Below, piece after piece: positions 6,417-13,222 of a stretch of 30,859 nucleotides of DNA. Below the pieces are notes generated by a model. The model ran no database searches and had not been told where the DNA came from. It was given only the letters and a program-made list of their open reading frames with translations. The stretch is from NCBI GenBank assembly GCA_964652235.1, contig CAZZDK010000022.1, positions 1 through 30,859 of the forward strand. Reading direction: 5' to 3'. The first letter of the stretch is position 1. Every line of letters begins with the position of its first letter. Position numbers and translations under genes: made by a program. This DNA is from CAZZDK01 sp964652235 (lineage in GTDB: Bacteria; Pseudomonadota; Alphaproteobacteria; UBA9219).

Positions 6417-8827
6417 TCAGCGCAGTTCCGCCCCAACCGCCTTCACGCCTGTCGTTATTTTTTCTGCAAGCGCCGCAAGCTCCGCTTCCGTCAGGCTCTT
6501 CTCGCCCGGCTGGATCGTCACGGCGACCGCGACGGACTTTTGGCCCGGCTCGATTCCCTTGCCCTGATAGACATCGAAGATCGAAACCTCGCGGATCAGC
6601 GTTTTATCCGCGTTTTTGATCGCCTTGATCAGCTTGTCCGCCGGAACGCCTTCCGCCATCACGAATGCGAAATCGCGCGTGACGGGTTGCAGAGCCTCCA
6701 GCTTCAAAAGCGGCTTGGCCGTCGTGTTTGAGCGCGGCGCGGGGATGTTTGCGAGATAAACCTCGCTCGCGACCATCGGCCCTTCGGCATCGCAGGCTTC
6801 GAGAATAGCCGGATGAATCTCACCGAAATGCCCCAGCAAAACGGGGCCAAGACGTAAACTTCCTGAACGCCCCGNNNNNNNNNNNNNNNNNNNNNNNGCG
6901 CTTCGCCCGCGAAGACCTGAACGGAAGCCATCGGCGCGCCCGCCGCCGCCAGCGCGGCTAAAGCGTCTTCCTTCGCGTCGAAAACGTCCACGCTCCGCGC
7001 CTTTTCGGCCCAATGGCGCGGCGTTTGCCCGGCGCGAAGCGCCGTCGCCGTGAGGATCTGTCCCTCCGGCGTCGCGTCGCGGAAAGCGGGGCCGACTTCG
7101 AACAGGCCCACGTCCGCAAAACCGCGATCCGCGTTGCGCCCCGCCGCCAGAATCAGATTGCCGACAACCGAGCCGCGCATGACGTCCAAATCCGCGCTGA
7201 TCGGATTGACGAGCCGAAGCGCCGGTGGAACTTCCCCGAAGACTTCCGCGATTTTCGAGGACATAAACGACCAGGTAACGGACTCGCACAGACCTCGCGC
7301 GGCCAGCGCCCTTTTCGCACGGCCCGCGCGGACGTCGAGGCGGTCCAGCGCCGTCTTCGTCACGACGTCCTCGCGCGGCATGGAAGTCGCGGGAATATGA
7401 TCGAATCCCTTGATGCGGATAATCTCTTCCGTAAGGTCCGCCGCGCCTTCGATGTCGCCGCGCCAGCTCGGCGGCCGGACGATCCAATCCTCGCCCTTTT
7501 TTTCAATCGCAAAGCCGAGCGCCGTAAGGATATTCTCCTGCTCCGCCGCCGAGACGTCCACGCCGATCCGTTTCAGGCAATGCGAAGGCCGATAGGTCAC
7601 TTGGCGCGCCGCGGCTGGCACCTCGCCCGCAACGGCGCGCTGGCTGACAATTGTTTCCTTCGTGCCGCAGAAAGCCAGAACCATCTGCGTGGCCAAGTCC
7701 GCACCCGGGATCGTAAAAGCCGGATCGACGCCGCGTTCGAACCGATAACGAGCATCGGACGTAACGCCGAGCGCCCTTCCCGTCATCGCCGTTCGCAGGG
7801 GATCGAACCAAGCGGATTCGATGAAAACCTCGCTCGTCCCCTCCTCGCAGCCCGAACTCACGCCGCCCATCACGCCCGCCAGCGAGAGAAAGCCCGTATC
7901 GTCACCGATGGCCGTCATGCCGGGCTCAAGCGTGTAGGTTTTGTCGTTGAGCGCCTGGAACGTCTCGCCGCCCTTGGCCGGACGGACCCAGAGGTCGCCC
8001 TTGATCCGAGCCGCGTCGAACACGTGCAGCGGGCGGCCCACGTCGAACGTCAGATAATTCGTGATGTCCACCAGCGCCGAGATGGGGCGCAGGCCGATGG
8101 CGCGAAGCCGCCGCTGCAGCCATTCCGGCGAGGGGCCGTTCTTGATATTGCGGATCATGCGCGAGACGAAGAGCGGACAATGATGCTTTTGATCCTGAGG
8201 AAATTCGAGCCGCACCCTGATGCGCGGGGGTTCAGTTCCCTCCGGCACCTTGATTTCAAGCGGCTTCAGCCTGCCCAGCCCCGCCGCCGCCAAATCCCGC
8301 GCGATTCCGCGCACGCCCGCGCAGTCCGCCCGGTTGGGCGTCAGGTTGATCTCGATGACCGGATCGCCGAGGCCCATGACGGAAACGGCGCTGGCGCCGA
8401 GCGGCGCGTCTTCCGGCAATTCGATGATGCCTTCCGCGTCGCCGGAGATTTTCAGCTCCGCCGCCGAACACATCATGCCCTGGGATTCCTCGCCGCGGAT
8501 TTTCGAAAGCTTGAGCGCCTCGCCCGTGGACGGGATCACGTCGCCGGGCCGCGCAAGGACGACTTTGAGGCCTGCCCTCGCGTTCGGCGCGCCGCACACG
8601 ACGCGCAAGGTCTCCTTGCCCGTGTTCACGACGCAGAGTTTGAGCCGGTCCGCCTGCGGGTGCCGGTCCGCCGTCACAATTTGCGCGACTTTGAAGGGCG
8701 CAAGTTCTTTGCTTGAATCCTCGACGCCCTCGACCTCAAGGCCGATGGCGGTGAGCTTTTCGCAAATCTCCTCCAAAGACGCCTGCGTCTCCAGATGGTC
8801 CTTAAGCCAGGAAAGCGTGAATTTCAT
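6417..8827 (-). CDS. pheT: Phenylalanyl-tRNA synthetase beta subunit (interrupted by scaffold gap)
   Basis: This is the beta subunit of the alpha2-beta2 enzyme that charges tRNA-Phe. The N-terminal part has the EMAP-like tRNA-binding domain (VAQIVTADRHPQADRLKLC), then the B3/B4 editing region, B5 domain and the pseudo-catalytic core. The C-terminal part, read in another frame beyond the gap, has GRSGSLRLGP and GHFGEIHPAIL and ends with the anticodon-binding ferredoxin-fold domain (PVTRDFAFVM to TGVKAVGAEL). The frame change falls exactly at the 23 Ns (6875-6897); a true gap of a multiple of three, such as 21 or 24, restores one frame of normal length (~800 residues). I therefore read it as one intact gene and not a pseudogene. 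Its ATG overlaps the stop of the upstream phosphatase gene by ATGA. Confidence 0.95.
6875..6897. other. Assembly gap of 23 Ns inside pheT
   Basis: Twenty-three unknown bases separate codons for FAGEA and GRSGSL of PheT. Conserved PheT spacing here normally includes a WYHP-like stretch before GRSG, so only a handful of residues are missing. The N count is out of frame by one or two bases, so it is an estimate. Confidence 0.95.
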
Positions 8828-9678
8828 GGTTGTTGCCCTTTTTTGAACGGATCGATAACAACAACGCCCGGCGGCACGATGGCGTTGGGTCGTTGAGGCT
8901 TTAGCATAACGACTTGCCGGGCGCCCTCTGTCGGCCTTTGCGTCGCCAAAGGGTTGCCCAAAGGGGCCTCTTCGCCGAAAACATAGCCGTCATCCCGATA
9001 GCCCCCTTCTTCCCGGCTGCCGTAAACGTGTCGGACCCAGCAATTCCCCGGGTTCTTTTCCGCATCCATCCATTCCGGGGAATAACGCATCCACCCCATC
9101 AAAAAAGCTCGCATGGTCACGCCATGGCTCACGACAACGACGTGGCGGATATTGCGTCCCGTATAATCTTCCACAATCGTACGAAACAACTGCTTGACCC
9201 GGATAACGACGTCCATCCGGCTTTCGCCAAGCGGCGTGGAGCCGTACATACGCCCGAAGAATCCTTTGTGTTTGTTATAGTTCGCGGCTTCTTGAGGATA
9301 GGCCCGCTCGAATTCCTCCTCTGTCATGCCGTCGAAAAGTCCGGCCTTTTGTTCCATAAGAAAAGGCTCTTCCCGATAAGTCAGAACGCCGGATTCCGGA
9401 TCGAACTTTTGGCCGAGCGCATAAAGTATCCCCTGCGCCGTTTGCCGCGCTCGATAGTAAGGGCTGTGCCAAAGACGGATAAGGCCGAAATTCTCCCCTT
9501 CCTCTTCACGCGCGTCAAACAGGCGCGAGGCGAGAAATTCCCCCGCTTCCGACGCCTGCTCGATTCCGCGCGGCGTCAAACGAACGGCGTGGTCGGCCAC
9601 GTCCCGGTAAAGAGAACGGTCGATATTCCCTTCCGTTTCGCCGTGCCGTACGAGATAGATATGAAGACCTTTCCGCAT
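8824..9678 (-). CDS. Histidine phosphatase family protein between pheS and pheT
   Basis: This is a 284-residue member of the phosphoglycerate-mutase-like superfamily. LVRHGETEGN (residues 9-18) gives the phosphohistidine RHG, VVVSHGVTMRAF gives the second catalytic His, and LWHSPYYRARQTA gives the conserved Arg of the phosphate pocket. The ~60 C-terminal residues are Pro-rich and look like an added tail. The substrate is not predictable. The ATG at 9678, seven bases after the pheS stop, follows AAGG; the frame is open further into pheS but that would overlap it. Its stop overlaps the pheT ATG (ATGA), so it is translationally coupled to both synthetase subunits. This is an unusual intruder, because pheS and pheT are normally adjacent. 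Confidence 0.9.
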   Translation of the reverse strand: MRKGLHIYLVRHGETEGNIDRSLYRDVADHAVRLTPRGIEQASEAGEFLASRLFDAREEEGENFGLIRLWHSPYYRARQTAQGILYALGQKFDPESGVLTYREEPFLMEQKAGLFDGMTEEEFERAYPQEAANYNKHKGFFGRMYGSTPLGESRMDVVIRVKQLFRTIVEDYTGRNIRHVVVVSHGVTMRAFLMGWMRYSPEWMDAEKNPGNCWVRHVYGSREEGGYRDDGYVFGEEAPLGNPLATQRPTEGARQVVMLKPQRPNAIVPPGVVVIDPFKKGQQP

Positions 9679-9685
9679 TGCCGCC

Positions 9686-10759
9686 TTACCCCGCCATCGC
9701 CGGATTCGGTATGTCGAGCGGCACAAAACCATAATGTTTCAGCCAGCGCAGGTCGCTCTCAAAGAACGTGCGCAAATCGGGAATGCCGTATTTGAGCATG
9801 GCCAGCCTCTCGATGCCCGTGCCGAAGGCGAAGCCCTGGTACTTGTCCGGATCGATGCCGCAATTGCGTAGAACGTTCGGATGCACCATGCCCGCCCCCG
9901 CGATTTCCAGCCAGTCGCCGTAATTGCCGAGCTTCAGCTCGCCGCCCCGGCGCGAGCAGCCGATGTCCACCTCGGCGCTCGGCTCCGTGAACGGAAAGAA
10001 GGAAGGCCGAAAGCGGATCGGCAGATCGTCGATGCCGAAAAAGGCGCGCAGGAAATCGAGCAAACACCCCTTCAGATGCCCCATATGCGTTTTTTCGTCG
10101 ATCACAAGCCCTTCGAACTGGTGAAACATGGGCGTGTGGGTCATGTCATAGTCGCAGCGATAGGTGCGCCCCGGCGCGATAACGCGGATGGGCGGCTTTT
10201 CATTCAACATCGTGCGAATTTGCACGGGCGAGGTATGCGTTCTCAGCACCATTTGATGCTCGCCGTCAGCGGGCATATAGAACGTGTCCTGCATTTGCCG
10301 CGCGGGATGGTTGGGCGGCATATTCAACGCCGTGAAATTGTTCCAGTCCGTCTCGATCTCCGGCCCCTTGGCGACCTTGAATCCCATCGCGGCGAAGATG
10401 GTCACGATTTCGTCCGTCGTTTGCGTGATCGGGTGAATCCGCCCGTCCCGATCCGGCCGCGCGGGCAGCGTGACGTCCACGCGCTCCTTCTCAAGCCTTT
10501 CGGAAAGCGCCGCTTTGGCGAGAATCTTCTGCCGCGCGTCAAACGCCTGCGTCAGCGCTTCTTTCGCGACATTCAGCGCCGCGCCGAGGCTTTTACGCGA
10601 TTCGGGGTCCAGTCCGCCGAGCGTTTTCATCATCTCGGTCAGTTTGCCCTTTTTGCCGAGCGCCTCAACACGCACGGCTTCCAGCGCCGCGCTGTCTTTC
10701 GCGCCTTCGATGGCCGCCATGATCTCGGCTTGAAGTTTTTTGAGTTCGGTCTCCGACAT
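9686..10759 (-). CDS. pheS: Phenylalanyl-tRNA synthetase alpha subunit
   Basis: This is a 357-residue catalytic subunit. The N-terminal coiled coil (~1-90) binds tRNA. The class II core has HPITQTTDEIVTIFAAMGF, HPARQMQDTFYM, the motif 2 region RTYRCDYDMTHTPMFHQFEG, and motif 3 FGTGIERLAMLKYGIPDLR. The ATG at 10759 is preceded by GAGGAAG. A longer frame from 10840 would run through the terminator-like hairpin and is not believable. It is followed by the phosphatase gene and pheT, and preceded by rpmI-rplT, the classical neighbourhood. Confidence 0.97.
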   Translation of the reverse strand: MSETELKKLQAEIMAAIEGAKDSAALEAVRVEALGKKGKLTEMMKTLGGLDPESRKSLGAALNVAKEALTQAFDARQKILAKAALSERLEKERVDVTLPARPDRDGRIHPITQTTDEIVTIFAAMGFKVAKGPEIETDWNNFTALNMPPNHPARQMQDTFYMPADGEHQMVLRTHTSPVQIRTMLNEKPPIRVIAPGRTYRCDYDMTHTPMFHQFEGLVIDEKTHMGHLKGCLLDFLRAFFGIDDLPIRFRPSFFPFTEPSAEVDIGCSRRGGELKLGNYGDWLEIAGAGMVHPNVLRNCGIDPDKYQGFAFGTGIERLAMLKYGIPDLRTFFESDLRWLKHYGFVPLDIPNPAMAG

Positions 10760-10781
10760 GACTTCCTCGATCCCTTGAAAC

Positions 10782-10816
10782 AAAAACGGGAACCCCGGAG
10801 GCTTCCGAGATTCCCG
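10782..10816 (-). terminator. Rho-independent terminator or attenuator in front of pheS
   Basis: On the minus strand CGGGAA...TTCCCG forms the base of a ~13-bp stem with T-G wobbles, topped by CGGA-AGCC-TCCG and followed at once by TTTTTG. It sits between rplT and pheS and ends 22 bases before the pheS ATG, too close for another promoter in between. Read-through is therefore needed for pheS expression, as in an attenuator. I found no Phe-rich leader peptide upstream of the stem. Confidence 0.7.
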
Positions 10817-10823
10817 CAAGTGC

Positions 10824-10838
10824 GTCCGCTGGGCGGAC
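10824..10838 (-). other. Small hairpin just upstream of the pheS terminator
   Basis: GTCCGC and GCGGAC are perfect complements around a 3-base loop, seven bases before the terminator stem on the transcript. It could be part of an attenuation switch, or simply a local structure. It shares no bases with the terminator stem, so a direct antiterminator role is not apparent. Confidence 0.4.
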
Positions 10839-10857
10839 ATTAGACTTAAAAACCTTT

Positions 10858-11226
10858 TTAGGCTGCTTTCTTCTTGGGCGCCGCTTTGACCTGATCGACC
10901 AGGGCCTTGAAAGCGGCGGGCTCGCTCGCGGCCAGGTCAGAGAGCTGCTTGCGGTCCAGCTCGATCCCCAGGCGCTTGAGCCCGCCTATAAATCGAGCGT
11001 AGGTCAAGCCCTGCTCGCGCACCGCCGCATTGATGCGGACGATCCAAAGCGCGCGCATTTCGCCTTTTTTGGCTTTGCGGTCGCGGTAGGCGTAACGCAG
11101 GCCTTTTTCGACCTTTTCGATCGCGACGCGGAAGCAGCTTTTCGCGCGACCGCGATAGCCCTTGGCAAGCTTGATGATTTTTTTGTGGCGGGTGTGAGCT
11201 GTGACGCCCCGTTTAACGTGTGCCAT
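10858..11226 (-). CDS. rplT: 50S ribosomal protein L20
   Basis: This is a 122-residue, strongly basic protein. It begins MAHVKRGVTAHTRHKKIIKLAKGYRGR and contains WIVRINAAVREQGLTYARFIGGLKR, both diagnostic of L20, a primary 23S rRNA-binding protein needed early in large-subunit assembly. A short Ala/Lys tail is added (AAPKKKAA). A strong AAGGGGAGG precedes the ATG. It lies 12 bases after rpmI, and transcription then meets the hairpin in front of pheS. Confidence 0.98.
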   Translation of the reverse strand: MAHVKRGVTAHTRHKKIIKLAKGYRGRAKSCFRVAIEKVEKGLRYAYRDRKAKKGEMRALWIVRINAAVREQGLTYARFIGGLKRLGIELDRKQLSDLAASEPAAFKALVDQVKAAPKKKAA

Positions 11227-11238
11227 GATCCCCTCCCC

Positions 11239-11439
11239 TTAATGCTGCCGCAGGAAATGCTTGACGACGTTCTCGCCGTCGGTCTTGAACAGGATCAGGC
11301 CTTTCCTGGCTTCGCGTTTCATCTTCTGGGGACGCTTGCGCATATTGTGGCGCTTGCCGCGTTTGCCCGCTTTGACCTTGCCGGAGCCGGTCACACGGAA
11401 ACGCTTTTTGGACCCGCTGTGGGTCTTGAGCTTAGACAT
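11239..11439 (-). CDS. rpmI: 50S ribosomal protein L35
   Basis: This 66-residue basic protein has KLKTHSGSKKRFRVTGSGKVK and the L35 HNMRKR core. AAAGGA precedes the ATG. infC, which is next to rpmI in many bacteria, is absent here; instead a divergent Fic gene lies upstream, so rpmI starts the operon. Confidence 0.98.
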   Translation of the reverse strand: MSKLKTHSGSKKRFRVTGSGKVKAGKRGKRHNMRKRPQKMKREARKGLILFKTDGENVVKHFLRQH

Positions 11440-11514
11440 TTCGTTTTCCTTTGTTGGTCGTTAACTTTTAAGGCAGCCGGGTATGCCTAGAACCTTCGGC
11501 GTGCCGAGGGGGCG

Positions 11515-11543
11515 TTTCTAGCGAATCCGACGGGAGAATGCAA
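11515..11543 (-). promoter_or_regulatory. Candidate rpmI-rplT promoter
   Basis: On the minus strand TTGCAT (11538-11543) and TAGAAA (11515-11520) are separated by 17 bases. Immediately downstream a strong hairpin forms (CCTCGG region against CCGAAGG, about 11492-11511), which could be a ribosomal-protein leader structure. Confidence 0.45.
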
Positions 11544-11565
11544 GAAAAGGAGAGTGAAGATTTAT

Positions 11566-11591
11566 GTAACATAAAAAAGAAATTTTGTTAC
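11566..11591. promoter_or_regulatory. Inverted repeat upstream of the Fic gene
   Basis: GTAACA and TGTTAC are reverse complements separated by 14 AT-rich bases, nine bases before the candidate -35. The layout fits an operator, but nothing identifies a regulator. Confidence 0.35.
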
Positions 11592-11599
11592 TAATTTCC

Positions 11600-11628
11600 T
11601 TGAAACTATCACCAATGTAATCTAGATT
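11600..11628 (+). promoter_or_regulatory. Candidate sigma-70 promoter of the Fic gene
   Basis: TTGAAA, a 17-base spacer and TAGATT precede the Fic start at 11674 by about 45 bases. The surroundings are much richer in A/T than the rest of the window. Confidence 0.5.
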
Positions 11629-11673
11629 TAGATAAGTAATGGAAAATGTATGTTTCGTTACAACGAGGGACAA

Positions 11674-12834
11674 ATGAAAAACCCTACACGCATCGGGAAG
11701 TACATACTATGCTCGCCCGGAGGAGCTGAATCTTATAGCTCCTATCTTCCTCTGCCGCTGCCGCCCATTCCTCCCTTGCAAATGGAGGAACTTTATCCCC
11801 TTCTTGATCAGGCAAATGCAGCTCTGGGACGGCTTGACGGATTAAGGGTCGTTCTGCCGGACCCCTCTTTGTTCATTTATATGTATGTCAGGAAAGAAGC
11901 CGTTCTTTCTTCGCAAATCGAGGGAACTCAATCTTCCTTGTCGGATCTTCTTTTATCCGAGACGGAAGATATTGCCTTTGACGACGTTAAAGAGGTGTCC
12001 CGCTACGTCGCCGCAATGACTTATGGCCTTGAACGCTTAAAAGAATTTCCTTTATCCCTGCGCCTCATCCGAGAAATACACGCCATCCTCATGCGCAACG
12101 CGCGCGGCGGTCACAAAATGCCTGGGGAATTTCGCACATCCCAAAATTGGATCGGCGGAACAAGGCCTGGGAACGCCAAATTCGTTCCACCGCCGCCGCC
12201 CCAGCTCATGGAATCTCTCGACGCTTTTGAGAAATTCCTCCACAATAAGAACGTAAAACTTCCCATTCTCGTTAAAGCTGCTTTAGCCCATGTCCAGTTC
12301 GAGACAATCCATCCGTTTCTCGATGGGAATGGACGGCTAGGCAGACTCCTCATCACTTTTATTCTCTGTGCCGAAGGCATCATTGAAGAGCCGCTTCTTT
12401 ACCTAAGCCTTTATCTTAAACAGCATCGGAAGACCTATTACGATCTTCTCCAGTCCGTCAGAGAAACGGGCGACTGGGAATCATGGGTAAAATTCTTCCT
12501 GATCGGCGTTACAGAAACAGCCACACAAGCCGTACAAACAGCTCAAAGGATTATTGCCCTCTTCAACGCAGATAAAACAAAAATAGCCGAGTCCGGAAAG
12601 GCTTCTTCTACTGTCTTGGCCCTCCATGGTTTTTTTCAAAAACATCCGGTAGCCAACACAAGGAAGATTAAGGAATCTTATAAGGTTCCTCTTCCGAGAA
12701 TCCTGCGCGGCTTGGCTGTCTTGGAAGCGCTCGGCATTATAAGAGAGACAACAGGCAAAGAACGCCATAAGCGCTTTGTGTACACGACCTATTTACAAAT
12801 CCTGAACGAGGGAACAGAGCCTTTATCGGATTAG
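11674..12834 (+). CDS. Fic family protein (AMP-transferase fold) with self-inhibiting N-terminal motif
   Basis: This is a 386-residue protein with a Fic/DOC N-terminal region, a Fic core with the active-site loop HPFLDGNGR (213-221), and a C-terminal winged-helix-like region (~320-375, TRKIKESYKVPLPRILRGLAVL). The motif S-S-Q-I-E-G at 79-84 matches the S/T-x-x-x-E-G/N inhibitory helix of class II Fic proteins, whose Glu blocks productive ATP binding. Fic enzymes usually add AMP to a hydroxyl of a target protein; the target is unknown. The ATG at 11674 follows GAGGG; another ATG at 11650 has a poorer site. The AT-rich upstream and less GC-rich codons suggest acquisition. It converges on trxA with a 4-base overlap. 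No separate antitoxin gene is present, in keeping with built-in inhibition. Confidence 0.92.
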   Translation: MKNPTRIGKYILCSPGGAESYSSYLPLPLPPIPPLQMEELYPLLDQANAALGRLDGLRVVLPDPSLFIYMYVRKEAVLSSQIEGTQSSLSDLLLSETEDIAFDDVKEVSRYVAAMTYGLERLKEFPLSLRLIREIHAILMRNARGGHKMPGEFRTSQNWIGGTRPGNAKFVPPPPPQLMESLDAFEKFLHNKNVKLPILVKAALAHVQFETIHPFLDGNGRLGRLLITFILCAEGIIEEPLLYLSLYLKQHRKTYYDLLQSVRETGDWESWVKFFLIGVTETATQAVQTAQRIIALFNADKTKIAESGKASSTVLALHGFFQKHPVANTRKIKESYKVPLPRILRGLAVLEALGIIRETTGKERHKRFVYTTYLQILNEGTEPLSD

Positions 12835-13160
12835 GCCGCTTTTTCCTCAAGCCAGGCCTGAAGGGCCTGTTTGGGCAGCGCGCCGACCTTGGTTTCGATC
12901 TGTTGGCCGTTTTTGAACAAAATCAGCGTCGGAATGCTGCGAATGCCGAACTGACCCGGCGTATTCGGGCTTTGATCGACGTTCATCTTTACGATTTTAA
13001 CCTTGCCCTTCATCGTCCCGGCCAACTCTTCCAAAACGGGGCCGATCTGACGGCACGGCCCGCACCATTCGGCCCAGAAATCGACGAGAACGAGTCCCGG
13101 CGCCTTGAGCACTTCGGCTTCGAAAGAGGAATCGTCGATGTGGATGGCGTTTTCTCCCAT
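12831..13160 (-). CDS. trxA: Thioredoxin
   Basis: This is a 109-residue cytoplasmic thioredoxin with the redox site WCGPC (Cys33, Cys36), the preceding VLVDFWAE and the cis-Pro loop RSIPTLILFKNG. It reduces protein disulfides. AAGGAG lies seven bases before the ATG. It follows addA after 62 bases on the same strand, an arrangement seen in other alphaproteobacteria, and overlaps the convergent Fic gene by 4 bases at the 3' ends. Confidence 0.97.
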   Translation of the reverse strand: MGENAIHIDDSSFEAEVLKAPGLVLVDFWAEWCGPCRQIGPVLEELAGTMKGKVKIVKMNVDQSPNTPGQFGIRSIPTLILFKNGQQIETKVGALPKQALQAWLEEKAA

Positions 13161-13222
13161 GGGGGGACTCCTTGGTTGGAACGAAAGGACTTCCCCTTAT
13201 CTAGGACTAACTGGACCTTCTT

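Noticed and set aside
7013..8716. Long plus-strand open frame opposite pheT
   Set aside because: The composition is dominated by Arg, Ala and His without domains, and it lies opposite a clearly recognised synthetase gene.
10760..10840. Extended PheS N-terminus starting at 10840
   Set aside because: It would translate through the two hairpins, and the downstream ATG at 10759 has a good ribosome-binding site and matches the family start.
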